From: Shewanella sp. ANA-3
Lineage (GTDB): Bacteria > Pseudomonadota > Gammaproteobacteria > Enterobacterales > Shewanellaceae
DNA: 64,000 nucleotides
Assembly: GCF_000203935.1 (NCBI RefSeq)
Contig: NC_008577.1
Coordinates: 3,348,001 to 3,412,000, forward strand
Direction: 5' to 3'
Shown here piece after piece: positions 48,576 to 58,344 of the stretch. The notes below the pieces were generated by a model. It did no database searches and was not told the origin of the DNA. It was given only the letters and a program-made list of their open reading frames with translations. Made by a program: the position numbers and the translations under genes. Position 1 is the first letter of the stretch, and every line of letters starts with the position of its first letter.

Positions 48576-51500
48576 GTTCTCAAATGCATGCTCACCCTAC
48601 TCAGCAAGACAGCACCGCTGTGCCAAACGACCAGCGCCAAAGCTCAAAGGCGATGCCAAAGATTGCCATCGTCGGCCTTGCCGTTCAGTATCCCGATGCC
48701 GACACACCGGAGCAGTTTTGGCAAAATCTGCTGGATAAAAAAGATTCCCGCAGCCAAATCGATGCGGCCAAACTCAATGCCAATCCAGCAGATTACCAAG
48801 GTGTTCAAGGCCAAGCCGACCGTTTTTATTGCGATAAGGGCGGCTATATCCGCAACTTTCATTTTGACCCACAGGGTTATCAGTTGCCGCCGACGGCCTT
48901 TGAGGGACTCGATGAAAGCTTTTTATGGGCATTAGATTGCAGTAAAAAAGCCCTGCTGGATGCGGGTGTGGATTTAACGGCGCCATTGCTTGAACGCACA
49001 GGGATAGTGATGGGCACGCTGTCGTTCCCGACCGCAAGCTCCAATGAACTGTTTTTACCGATTTACCATCAAGCGGTTGAAAAGGCATTAAAAACCAAGC
49101 TTAACCAACCCGAATTTGCCCTCGCGCCCTTCGCTAATGGTTTGATTGCGGGCACGCAACAGGCCGCCAATGGCGCCATCGCCCACACGGCGTCTAAGTT
49201 GTTAAGCGATGCCCTCGGCCTTGGCGGTGCACAGCTCAGCCTCGATGCCGCCTGCGCCAGCTCTGTCTATGCCCTCAAATTGGCCTGCGATTATTTAACT
49301 ACGGGCAAGGCCGATATGATGCTCGCGGGCGCGATATCGGGCGCCGATCCCTTCTTTATCAATATGGGATTCTCGATTTTCCACGCCTATCCAGACCATG
49401 GGATTTCGGCGCCTTTCGATAGCAATAGCAAAGGCTTATTCGCAGGCGAAGGCGCAGGCGTATTAGTGCTTAAGCGTTTAGAGGATGCCGAGCGCGATGG
49501 CGATAATATCTATGCCGTGGTCAGTGGTATTGGCTTATCGAACGATGGCAAAGGCCAATTTGTCTTAAGCCCCAACAGTAAGGGCCAAGTGCAGGCCTTC
49601 GAGCGTGCCTATGCCGCTGCCAATACGCATCCGAGCAATATCGAAGTGATTGAATGCCACGCCACCGGCACGCCGCTGGGGGATAAGGTTGAGCTCACCT
49701 CGATGGAGCGTTTTTTCGAAGATAAACTCGGCGGCACTCAGGCGCCGCTGATAGGTTCGGCTAAATCCAACCTTGGGCATTTACTCACTGCTGCAGGCAT
49801 GCCTGGGATCATGAAAATGATCTTCGCTATGCGCTCAGGGCAACTGCCCGCGAGTATCAACCTTAAGGCGCCGATATCATCGCCTAAGGGATTGTTTAGC
49901 AGTAATAATATCCCTACTCAGTTGCAGACTTGGCCAGATAAAACAGGCAATGAACGCCGCCATGCGGGGGTGTCTGTATTTGGTTTTGGCGGCTGTAATG
50001 CCCATCTGTTGTTGGAATCCTATCAGCCAACAATTCACAGCGCCGAGAAGCAAGCCAACAAACCTGTTTATCAACAGCAAGCATTAACCGTTATCGGCAT
50101 GGCGTCGCACTTTGGGCCTTTGGCCTCCATCAATGCGCTGGATAAGGCGCTATTAGCGCAAACGGATGCCTTTATCCCGCTGCCACCTAACCGCTGGAAA
50201 GGCTTAGATAAACATCCCGATATCCTTAACCAATTTGGCCTAAATCGCGCGCCCAAAGGCGCCTATATCGAGCAGTTTGACTTTGACTTTTTACGCTTTA
50301 AAGTGCCGCCCAATGAGGATGACAGGCTTATCTCCCAGCAGCTTTTGCTGATCAAAGTCGCCGATGAAGCCATTCGCGATGCTAAGTTAACCGCTGGCAG
50401 CAAGGTCGCCGTGTTAGTGGCGATGGAAACTGAGCTTGAACTGCACCAATTCCGTGGCCGCGTGAATTTGCACACCCAACTTGCAGATAGCTTAAAGCAG
50501 CAAGGCGTTCACCTCTCCAATGATGAATACCTTGCCCTCGAAGCCATCGCCATGGACAGCGTGCTCGATGCCGCCAAGCTCAATCAATACACCAGCTTTA
50601 TTGGCAATATTATGGCGTCGCGCATCGCCTCGCTGTGGGACTTTAACGGCCCGGCGTTTACCATTTCAGCCGCAGAGCAATCGGTCGCCCGCTGTATCGA
50701 TGTGGCGCAAAACCTACTGTCCCAAGAGAGGCTCGATGGTGTAGTGATTGCCGCCGTGGATTTAAGCGGCAGTATTGAACAGATCATATTGAAAAATGCT
50801 CAAATCGCCGTTGATCTCGATGCCAACAGCACGAATCCACAGTGGAAGGTGGGTGAAGGCGCGGGCGCTATCGTGCTGACCAGCCAGCAAGCGAGCAACA
50901 GTCAACAAGCGAGTAACAGTTCTCAAAAGGGCTACGGCCAAATTCGTGGTCAAGCATTTGGCACACATCATCAGCTGCCAAAGCTGCTTGATTCGTTGAT
51001 AACCGAAACGGCTATCGCCAATCCTTCAGTGCCCGCTGCCATTCATATGGTTGAGCAATGTATTGCCCCAGAAGAGCGACTGCCAGCGGAGCAGCTATTA
51101 GCGCAGCTTAATCTTATGGGGACGCCATGCAGCCGAGTCGCCAATACCCTTGGCCATAGCTTTGCCGCTGCGGGTATGGCCAGTCTTTTGAGAGCCCTGT
51201 TAAGCCTAAAGAACAGGGCTGCGGGTACGGATAAAAACGCCGATAAACAGGCATTAGTCTCTACCCAAAGCCAAGGCGTGAGCTCGCTGCTGCTGTTAAG
51301 CCAGACTGCAACGCAGGCGGCACAGCTAGAACAGCGCCTTGAGCAGGACTTAACCCTAAGTGAGCAAAAGCATTTAATCAAACCAGTGACGCTCGGTGGC
51401 CGCGATATCTATCAACATATTGTGGATACACCACTGCCCGCACTTGCCGCCATCCAAGGCAAAATGCGCCAGTTGCAGCCTGTCGCACCGCATGCGACAC

Positions 51501-54500
51501 AAACTAAGCCCGCAGAACAAGCAGCACTTGATATCAGGGCAGAAAACGTCACCCCATTTGCCACACCATTAGCAGTAGAGAGCGGTATGTCATCTAACGC
51601 ACCACACCAATATCCGGCGGCTCCCTTGGCGCAGGATAGGGCGTCGCAGGATAGCGCGGCACTGTTACAAAACCAGCAACTGTTGCAAAACCAGCAATTG
51701 GCCCGCGAGGCGCACTTAGCCTTTTTACAGAGCCGTGAGCAAGGGCTCAAACTGGCCGATGCGCTGTTAAAAGCGCAATTATCCCAAACAACACAAATGG
51801 GTTCTGTTACACCCCATGTTGCCAGCAGCGCCAATACCGCTCCCATTGCTGCGCAGCAAGCTGTATCAGTCCCAGAACTAAAATCAGAATTAAAACCAGA
51901 GTTAAAACCTGATCACGCGAATGTCGCTCCCTATACGCCACCCATTCCTGCGGCTAAGCCCTGCATTTGGAACTATCAGGATCTGGTGGAATACGCCGAG
52001 GGTGACATTGCCAAGGTCTTTGGCGCCGATTACGCCATTATCGACAGCTACACACGCCGCGTGCGTCTGCCAACCTCGGATTATCTGCTGGTCTCGCGGG
52101 TGACTAAGCTCAACGCGCAAATGAATCGCTATCAGCCGAGCACTATGACGACTGAGTACGACATTCCCGTGGATGCGCCCTTCTTGGTCGATGGCCAAAT
52201 TCCTTGGGCGGTGGCAGTCGAATCGGGCCAATGCGACTTAATGCTGATCAGTTACTTAGGTATCGATTTTGAAAACAAAGGCGAGCGCGTCTACCGCCTA
52301 CTAGATTGCACCCTCACCTTCCTTGGGGATCTGCCCCGCGGCGGTGATACCCTGCGCTATGATATCTCCATCAACCACTTTGCCCGCAATGGCGATACCC
52401 TGCTGTTTTTCTTCTCCTACGAATGCTTCGTGGGCGATAAGCTGATCCTCAAGATGGACGGCGGCTGCGCGGGATTCTTTACCGATAAAGAACTGGCCGA
52501 TGGCAAAGGGGTGATCCGCACCGAGGCCGAAATTAAGGCAAGGGAGCAGGCACAAATTGCACTGGCCAATGAATATGCCCGAAACGGCAATAAGCCGCGC
52601 TTCACACCGCTACTTAACTGCGCGCAAACGGCCTTCAGCTACGGCCAAATCCATCGCCTGCTGAGCGCCGACATTGGCGGCTGTTTCGGCGGTGAACATG
52701 CGGCCCATCAAGCAAAGTTTGGCCTCCAGCCTTCACTGTGCTTCGCCTCGGAAAAATTCCTGATGATCGAGCAAGTCAGCAAGCTCGAAGTGCATGGCGG
52801 CGCCTGGGGCTTAGGCTTGATTGAAGGTCACAAGCAATTAGCCCCCGACCATTGGTATTTCCCTTGCCATTTCAAGGGCGACCAAGTGATGGCCGGCTCC
52901 CTCATGGCCGAAGGTTGTGGCCAGTTACTGCAATTCTTTATGTTGCATATTGGTATGCACGCAAATACACAAGCAGGTGGCGTCACGAACGGTCGTTTCC
53001 AACCCCTTGAAAACGCATCGCAAAAAGTACGCTGCCGCGGTCAGGTATTGCCACAATCTGGCACACTCACCTATCGCATGGAAGTCACCGAAATTGGCAT
53101 GAGCCCTCGCCCCTATGCCAAGGCGAATATCGATATCCTGCTCAATGGCAAAGTGGTGGTGGATTTCCAAAACCTCGGGGTGATGATTAAAGAAGAAGCA
53201 GATTGCACCCGCTATTCGCAGAGCGGTTATTCGCAAAGCCATTCCTCACAGAGTAATGCTCCCCAAGCAGCAAATATCGACAACCAAGCGGAACAAGCGC
53301 CACTGATGGCGCAAATCCCTGATGTTGCAGCTCCCCTGAATAAAGGCGTTGTGCCGCTTAAACATGTGAGTGCGCCAATTGCGCCAACAGGCTCTAAGTA
53401 CGCCAACCGCGTGCCCGACACCCTGCCGTTTACGCCCTATCATTTGTTTGAGTTTGCCACCGGCGATATTGAAAACTGCTTCGGCCCCGATTTTAGTATT
53501 TACCGTGGCTTAATCCCGCCGCGCACGCCTTGTGGCGATCTGCAACTCACCACCCGAGTGGTGGCCATTGAGGGCAAGCGTGGCGAGCTGAAAAAGCCAT
53601 CCTCCTGTATTGCCGAGTATGAAGTGCCCAGCAACGTTTGGTATTACGCTAAAAACAGTCACCCAAGCGTGATGCCTTACTCTGTGCTGATGGAAATTTC
53701 CCTGCAACCTAATGGCTTTATCTCGGGTTATATGGGTACGACCTTAGGCTTCCCGGGGCAGGAGTTATTCTTCCGCAACCTCGACGGCAGTGGCAAGTTA
53801 CTGCGCGAAGTGGATTTACGCGGTAAGACCATAGTCAACGATTCGCGCCTACTGTCCACCGTGATTGCTGGCAGCAATATCATTCAAAACTTTAGTTTCG
53901 AACTGAGCTGCGATGGCGAGCCCTTCTACCGTGGTAATGCGGTTTTCGGTTACTTTAAGGCCGATGCGCTTAAAAACCAGTTGGGTATCGACAATGGTAA
54001 AATTACCCAAGCTTGGCACCTTGAGCGCGGTATTAAAGCCGACAGCCAAATCAATCTGTTAGATAAAAACGGCCGCAGTTTTGTGGCGCCGCTGGGCAAG
54101 CCACACTACCGCCTCGCGGGTGGTCAGCTGAATTTTATCGACAAGGCTGAGATTGTAAAAACTGGCGGTAAGAAGGGTCTGGGATACTTGTACGCCGAGC
54201 GCACTATTGATCCGAGCGATTGGTTCTTCCAGTTCCATTTCCATCAGGATCCTGTGATGCCAGGCTCCCTCGGCGTCGAGGCGATTATCGAACTGCTGCA
54301 AACCTATGCCATAGACCAAGACCTAGGTGCAGGCTTTAATAATCCGAAATTTGGCCAAATTCTGTCAGAAATAAAATGGAAGTATCGCGGTCAAATTAAT
54401 CCATTAAACAAACAGATGTCGCTGGATGTGCATATCACCAGCATTGAAGATAAAGACGGTAAACGCATCATCAAGGGCGATGCCAACCTGAGTAAGGATG

Positions 54501-54553
54501 GCCTGCGCATTTATGAGGTAACCGATATCGCAATCTGCATCGAAGAGGCATAG
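48572..54553 (+). CDS. pfaC: PUFA synthase subunit PfaC (KS-CLF-DH-DH)
   Basis: A 1993-residue subunit. Domains: ketosynthase (about 30-490; Cys228 in DAACASS); chain-length factor (about 503-960), in which the active-site Cys position is Glu702 (ISAAEQSVARC); then two FabA-like dehydratase regions (about 1120-1560 and 1620-1990). The catalytic-region motifs are PCHFKGDQVMAGSLMAEG near 1430 and FHFHQDPVMPGSLGVEA near 1885. The start is TTG 48572, chosen because AAGGAG sits 7 bases before it; an ATG 12 bases further has poor spacing. It overlaps the pfaB stop by 4 bp (TTGA). Confidence 0.96.
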   Translation: MSSQMHAHPTQQDSTAVPNDQRQSSKAMPKIAIVGLAVQYPDADTPEQFWQNLLDKKDSRSQIDAAKLNANPADYQGVQGQADRFYCDKGGYIRNFHFDPQGYQLPPTAFEGLDESFLWALDCSKKALLDAGVDLTAPLLERTGIVMGTLSFPTASSNELFLPIYHQAVEKALKTKLNQPEFALAPFANGLIAGTQQAANGAIAHTASKLLSDALGLGGAQLSLDAACASSVYALKLACDYLTTGKADMMLAGAISGADPFFINMGFSIFHAYPDHGISAPFDSNSKGLFAGEGAGVLVLKRLEDAERDGDNIYAVVSGIGLSNDGKGQFVLSPNSKGQVQAFERAYAAANTHPSNIEVIECHATGTPLGDKVELTSMERFFEDKLGGTQAPLIGSAKSNLGHLLTAAGMPGIMKMIFAMRSGQLPASINLKAPISSPKGLFSSNNIPTQLQTWPDKTGNERRHAGVSVFGFGGCNAHLLLESYQPTIHSAEKQANKPVYQQQALTVIGMASHFGPLASINALDKALLAQTDAFIPLPPNRWKGLDKHPDILNQFGLNRAPKGAYIEQFDFDFLRFKVPPNEDDRLISQQLLLIKVADEAIRDAKLTAGSKVAVLVAMETELELHQFRGRVNLHTQLADSLKQQGVHLSNDEYLALEAIAMDSVLDAAKLNQYTSFIGNIMASRIASLWDFNGPAFTISAAEQSVARCIDVAQNLLSQERLDGVVIAAVDLSGSIEQIILKNAQIAVDLDANSTNPQWKVGEGAGAIVLTSQQASNSQQASNSSQKGYGQIRGQAFGTHHQLPKLLDSLITETAIANPSVPAAIHMVEQCIAPEERLPAEQLLAQLNLMGTPCSRVANTLGHSFAAAGMASLLRALLSLKNRAAGTDKNADKQALVSTQSQGVSSLLLLSQTATQAAQLEQRLEQDLTLSEQKHLIKPVTLGGRDIYQHIVDTPLPALAAIQGKMRQLQPVAPHATQTKPAEQAALDIRAENVTPFATPLAVESGMSSNAPHQYPAAPLAQDRASQDSAALLQNQQLLQNQQLAREAHLAFLQSREQGLKLADALLKAQLSQTTQMGSVTPHVASSANTAPIAAQQAVSVPELKSELKPELKPDHANVAPYTPPIPAAKPCIWNYQDLVEYAEGDIAKVFGADYAIIDSYTRRVRLPTSDYLLVSRVTKLNAQMNRYQPSTMTTEYDIPVDAPFLVDGQIPWAVAVESGQCDLMLISYLGIDFENKGERVYRLLDCTLTFLGDLPRGGDTLRYDISINHFARNGDTLLFFFSYECFVGDKLILKMDGGCAGFFTDKELADGKGVIRTEAEIKAREQAQIALANEYARNGNKPRFTPLLNCAQTAFSYGQIHRLLSADIGGCFGGEHAAHQAKFGLQPSLCFASEKFLMIEQVSKLEVHGGAWGLGLIEGHKQLAPDHWYFPCHFKGDQVMAGSLMAEGCGQLLQFFMLHIGMHANTQAGGVTNGRFQPLENASQKVRCRGQVLPQSGTLTYRMEVTEIGMSPRPYAKANIDILLNGKVVVDFQNLGVMIKEEADCTRYSQSGYSQSHSSQSNAPQAANIDNQAEQAPLMAQIPDVAAPLNKGVVPLKHVSAPIAPTGSKYANRVPDTLPFTPYHLFEFATGDIENCFGPDFSIYRGLIPPRTPCGDLQLTTRVVAIEGKRGELKKPSSCIAEYEVPSNVWYYAKNSHPSVMPYSVLMEISLQPNGFISGYMGTTLGFPGQELFFRNLDGSGKLLREVDLRGKTIVNDSRLLSTVIAGSNIIQNFSFELSCDGEPFYRGNAVFGYFKADALKNQLGIDNGKITQAWHLERGIKADSQINLLDKNGRSFVAPLGKPHYRLAGGQLNFIDKAEIVKTGGKKGLGYLYAERTIDPSDWFFQFHFHQDPVMPGSLGVEAIIELLQTYAIDQDLGAGFNNPKFGQILSEIKWKYRGQINPLNKQMSLDVHITSIEDKDGKRIIKGDANLSKDGLRIYEVTDIAICIEEA

Positions 54554-54622
54554 CGCTGGCACCTACATTGCAGCATTAACGACAGTTAGCTTAAGAACAA
54601 TTGGTTTCAGAACAATAGACTA

Positions 54623-54652
54623 CCGCAGTGCAAGGGAATAGCCCCACTGCGG
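54623..54652 (+). other. RNA hairpin between pfaC and pfaD
   Basis: Inverted repeat CCGCAGTG (54623-54630) and CACTGCGG (54645-54652) with an inner GGG/CCC pair, and no T-tract. It lies in the 142-bp gap, 43 bp before pfaD. It is the only break in the otherwise overlapping pfa operon. It could be a partial terminator, a processing site or an RNA stabiliser. Confidence 0.6.
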
Positions 54653-54695
54653 CAAACAAATTCAGGCCCCAAACACCCAAAAGTGAACAGCCCAA

Positions 54696-56342
54696 ATGAC
54701 GAATACCACACTCGATAATAAAAAGCTCAGTCCTTGGCCATGGCAGGTTGATGAAGCCGCCATCAGTTTCGATATCGATTCCCTTGGCAAAAAACTTAAA
54801 GATCTCAATCAAGCCTGTTACTTAGTCAATCATGCCGAAAAAGGTTTAGGCATAGCCCAAAGCGCCGAGGTGGTGGGTCTTGCAGAACCCAGCAATAGCT
54901 TACACAAAAGCAATGGTTTGCATCCTGTGAGTGCCTTCGCCCCCGCCCTTGGCACCCAAAGCTTGGGTGACAGTAATTTTCGCCGCGTGCATGGGGTGAA
55001 ATACGCCTACTACGCCGGCGCCATGGCCAACGGCATCGCCTCGGAAGAGTTAGTTATCGCCTTAGGTCAGGCGGGCATTCTGTGCTCCTTTGGCGCGGCA
55101 GGGTTAATTCCATCGCGCGTTGAAGCCGCGATTAAACGCATTCAAACGGCATTGCCCAATGGCCCCTACGCCTTTAACCTGATCCACAGCCCGAGCGAGC
55201 CAGCGCTTGAGCGTGGCAGTGTCGAACTCTTCCTTAAGCATCAAGTGCGTACAGTTGAGGCTTCGGCCTTCTTGGGCTTAACGCCGCAAATCGTCTATTA
55301 CCGCGCCGCAGGTCTGAGCCGCGATGCCAACGGCGAGATTGTGATTGGCAACAAAGTGATTGCTAAAATCAGCCGTACCGAGGTGGCCACCAAGTTTATG
55401 GAGCCCGCCCCGGTTAAGATGCTGCAACAATTAGTGAACGAAGGGCTTATCAGCGAAGAGCAAATGTTGATGGCGCAATCTGTGCCCATGGCCGATGACA
55501 TTACCGCCGAAGCCGACTCTGGCGGCCACACCGACAATCGCCCTCTGGTCACGCTATTGCCGACCATTTTGGCGCTCAAAGATACCATTCAAGCCAAGTA
55601 CCAGTACAAAACGCCGATCCGTGTGGGCGCAGGTGGTGGGATCGGCACGCCCGATGCGGCGCTGGCAACTTTCAATATGGGCGCGGCCTTTATTGTCACC
55701 GGCTCAATCAATCAAGCCTGTGTTGAGGCGGGAGCCAGCGAACATACCCGCAAGTTACTCGCCACCACCGAAATGGCCGATGTGACTATGGCGCCCGCCG
55801 CCGATATGTTCGAAATGGGCGTTAAGTTACAAGTGGTTAAGCGCGGCACCCTATTCCCGATGCGTGCCAATAAACTCTATGAGATTTACACCCGCTACGA
55901 CTCGATTGAGGCGATTCCGGCAGAGGAAAGACAAAAGCTAGAAGAGCAAGTGTTTCGCGCCTCACTAGATGTGATTTGGGCAGGTACTGTGGCGCACTTT
56001 AATGAGCGCGATCCTAAGCAAATTGAACGCGCGCTGGATAACCCAAAACGCAAAATGGCACTGATTTTCCGTTGGTATTTGGGTCTTTCGAGCCGCTGGT
56101 CGAATACAGGCGAAGTTGGCCGCGAAATGGATTACCAGATTTGGGCAGGCCCCGCCCTCGGCGCCTTTAATGCCTGGGCCAAAGGCAGTTATTTAGATGA
56201 TTACCGCGAGCGCAATGCGGTCGATTTGGCGAAACATTTAATGCAAGGCGCTGCCTATCAAGCACGGATTAACCTGTTGTTATCCCAAGGGGTAAGTATT
56301 CCGGTCAGCTTGCAACGCTGGAAACCACTGCAACGCTGCTAA
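54696..56342 (+). CDS. pfaD: PUFA synthase enoyl reductase PfaD
   Basis: PfaD is the NADPH-dependent enoyl reductase of the complex; it uses an FMN-binding TIM barrel related to 2-nitropropane dioxygenase. The 548-residue length is standard. VHGVKYAYYAGAMANGIASE near 100, VGAGGGIGTPDAALATFNMG near 310 (FMN phosphate loop) and GSINQACVEAGASEHTRKLL near 332 are visible. It is the last gene of the cluster, followed by a strong terminator. With pfaE and pfaABC it makes a complete synthase. Confidence 0.96.
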   Translation: MTNTTLDNKKLSPWPWQVDEAAISFDIDSLGKKLKDLNQACYLVNHAEKGLGIAQSAEVVGLAEPSNSLHKSNGLHPVSAFAPALGTQSLGDSNFRRVHGVKYAYYAGAMANGIASEELVIALGQAGILCSFGAAGLIPSRVEAAIKRIQTALPNGPYAFNLIHSPSEPALERGSVELFLKHQVRTVEASAFLGLTPQIVYYRAAGLSRDANGEIVIGNKVIAKISRTEVATKFMEPAPVKMLQQLVNEGLISEEQMLMAQSVPMADDITAEADSGGHTDNRPLVTLLPTILALKDTIQAKYQYKTPIRVGAGGGIGTPDAALATFNMGAAFIVTGSINQACVEAGASEHTRKLLATTEMADVTMAPAADMFEMGVKLQVVKRGTLFPMRANKLYEIYTRYDSIEAIPAEERQKLEEQVFRASLDVIWAGTVAHFNERDPKQIERALDNPKRKMALIFRWYLGLSSRWSNTGEVGREMDYQIWAGPALGAFNAWAKGSYLDDYRERNAVDLAKHLMQGAAYQARINLLLSQGVSIPVSLQRWKPLQRC

Positions 56343-56365
56343 TTCGCTTTGCTAAACCTTATTGA

Positions 56366-56398
56366 GCGGGTTAAGTGAAAACTTAACCCGCTTTTTTT
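56366..56398 (+). terminator. pfaD terminator
   Basis: Perfect 11-bp stem GCGGGTTAAGT (56366-56376), loop GAAA, ACTTAACCCGC (56381-56391), then seven T. It lies 23 bp after the pfaD stop and marks the end of the EPA operon. Confidence 0.93.
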
Positions 56399-56449
56399 GA
56401 CTTCAATTTTTGATTCATTTATGGGTCAACTTCCGCTCGGCATGGTTGC

Positions 56450-56632
56450 TATCAATCAATCGAATACATAATGCCAAAAACCGATTGGAGTTCCGTTTCC
56501 GCTCAGCATTGTCACTTCAGTGGCACACCGTAAACCCATCCTTGGGGGCTCAACGGAAAAATCCCTTTTCCCGATGTCCACTGCCGTGACAATGCTCGCC
56601 TGCAACACTTATCTACAATCAATCCAATACAT
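56450..56632. repeat. Inverted repeat framed by direct repeats (possible REP/MITE-like element)
   Basis: Imperfect arms of 19 bp (17 matches) at 56505-56523 (AGCATTGTCACttCAGTGG) and 56578-56596, pointing inward, 54 bp apart. They sit between two nearly identical 16-bp direct repeats AATCAATCgAATACAT (56454-56469) and AATCAATCcAATACAT (56617-56632). It holds no ORF. It fits a small non-coding repeat element, but whether it recurs elsewhere in the genome cannot be seen from one window. Confidence 0.55.
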
Positions 56633-56956
56633 GAGGCAAGATTTAAAATTGGGTGGGAGACGTTGATAAATGCAATCGTCCCAAAACTTTATATAAAGCA
56701 TTGTTTGTTAATAAGGATTTTTATCATTCAAAAGTATCGTTTTGCACATTATTTCAAATAATCCTTATTATCGAGCCTTAATATTCAATACATTACAAAC
56801 AATTCGTTATACAAAATCCAAAGAACTGAACTGATGCACCAGCTCTGATAGAAATGAATCACAACAAAAAATAAACAGTTAAATCATAACCTTGAGTTTT
56901 TCCACTTCAAATTATTGAAGGTGAGATTTGCCGCAATCCATTAGAGTTGAATATCT

Positions 56957-57271
56957 ATGAGCATAGAAGATCAAGATTCAATTGACGCCATTGGAATAGA
57001 TAATGAAGGTGTCGTCGTGCTAACCATCTCAGATCATTTGGAATGGGATGATAAGCATCTCTTACTCCTTCAGGAAAAGATTAATATCTACTTGGCTTTT
57101 CTCGAGTCTGGCGAGGTATTTGAAAGCTATCCAGATTCACGTGGGAGAGAGTTTAAAATTAATATTATGTGCAAATATGAGCCAACAGCATTAGCTACGC
57201 GGTTCCTATCACAATGCACAGACATCATTAATCAAGTAGGAATTCAGTTTGGTTATCAGGTTTTCACTTAG
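56957..57271 (+). CDS. DUF6572-like small protein
   Basis: A 104-residue acidic cytoplasmic protein. The pattern SIDAIGIDNEGVVVLTISDHLEWDDKHLLLLQEKINIYLAFLESGE (in order, near residues 8-53) matches what I remember of DUF6572, small proteins that often appear as orphan or immunity-type genes. No toxin-like gene is next to it. Base composition is more AT-rich than the pfa genes, suggesting later acquisition. Confidence 0.6.
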   Translation: MSIEDQDSIDAIGIDNEGVVVLTISDHLEWDDKHLLLLQEKINIYLAFLESGEVFESYPDSRGREFKINIMCKYEPTALATRFLSQCTDIINQVGIQFGYQVFT

Positions 57272-57442
57272 CCAAACAGTATCACCTTAGCCTAGCGCAG
57301 AAAACCGCATGTTTTCCCACTGTTGTCGGCGTAAAACGGCTTGGCGGGCTACTGTCGTAGCTTTGACGTAAGGTTGTCATAACTAAAATCATGGGTTCTA
57401 GATGATGATTCGCCTACTGCAATTATTATTAGGAACTAGAAA

Positions 57443-57871
57443 ATGGAACAAATGATAAACAAAGACTTAGTGAAAAAGCTTCGAAGCGAACGTTCTTGGT
57501 CCCAAGATCAACTCGCCACAATCTCAGGACTGAGCATTCGTACTATTCAGAGAGTAGAGAGTGAAGGATCTGGCTCCTTAGAATCCAAAAGAGCGCTAGC
57601 GGCAGCTTTTGATATTAACGTTAGTAATCTGGATATTAATAGCACCGCAGCCAGCACCTTAGCATCCAGTCATCGAGGTTGTAAGTTTGGGCTAGCTGGT
57701 GCAACTGTGGGTATTTTGAGCGCCTATATTGGAATATCTATATCTTTTACATCAGGAGATATTATGTCCGCTGAAGCAGGGATTCATTATGGAAGTCTTG
57801 GTGCGCTCTATGGTATTTCCTGTACAGTTATTATCGTAATGTCTAACAGATATCATTCAAACCCTAAGTGA
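57443..57871 (+). CDS. XRE-type regulator with membrane segments
   Basis: A 142-residue protein. Residues about 8-60 form a Cro/C1-type helix-turn-helix (LRSERSWSQDQLATISGLSI then RTIQRVES). Residues about 78-100 and 112-133 are hydrophobic and probably cross the membrane. It thus looks like a membrane-tethered regulator or sensor; the target is unknown. AGGAACTAG lies before the ATG. Lower GC than the flanking operons. Confidence 0.75.
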   Translation: MEQMINKDLVKKLRSERSWSQDQLATISGLSIRTIQRVESEGSGSLESKRALAAAFDINVSNLDINSTAASTLASSHRGCKFGLAGATVGILSAYIGISISFTSGDIMSAEAGIHYGSLGALYGISCTVIIVMSNRYHSNPK

Positions 57872-58344
57872 TAAGACACATCACAGCTGTATTGCGACTG
57901 TTAGCGTTTGTGCAGATGCAAGAGCTAAGAACTTTCCGCAAGGTACTGTCTGCCGTATTATCAATCTAGCAATCAACACCTTAATCTAAGCCGATACTCA
58001 AAAGACATCGGCTTTTTTATGCTGCTTCCCTCGATTTCCCCACTGCAACTCTTACCGAATCGTAGGTAAAAATTGCCTATCACACTTATATCAGCCAATA
58101 CTCTCGCCAATACAGCATTTAAAAATTACAATAATAATCAGTACATTAGCAAATAACTTCAAAATTGGCATTAAGCTCGCAATATCCCCATTGTGAGTTT
58201 ATTGCGGGATTGAGTGATAACGGGATGTAAGACGTAACCTAGCTCACTCAACTCGCTCTCAACAACGAACTCAACTAGCTCGCTCGACGAAATCGTACAG
58301 AGTGAAGAAGACCGAAAAACCGAAATAAGACAAAGGAGGTGGCT
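57872..58344. other. Intergenic region with a possible coding remnant and terminator
   Basis: About 470 bp. From 57870 to 57989 one frame has no start but reads protein-like (DKTHHSCIATVSVCADARAK, ending NLAINTLI), so it may be the remnant of a lost gene. A terminator-like stem AAGCCGAT (57988-57995) with ATCGGCTT (58007-58014) and a T-run follows. The rest leads to the strong Shine-Dalgarno AAGGAGGT (58333-58340) of the disrupted DUF1328 gene. Confidence 0.4.

Larger units (their letters stand above)
56343..56956. other. Gene-free intergenic region after pfaD
   Basis: About 614 bp. It holds the pfaD terminator, the 56450-56632 repeat element, and then an AT-rich stretch (56690-56940) that should contain the promoter of the DUF6572-like gene. 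No reading frame looks like a gene. Confidence 0.6.
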
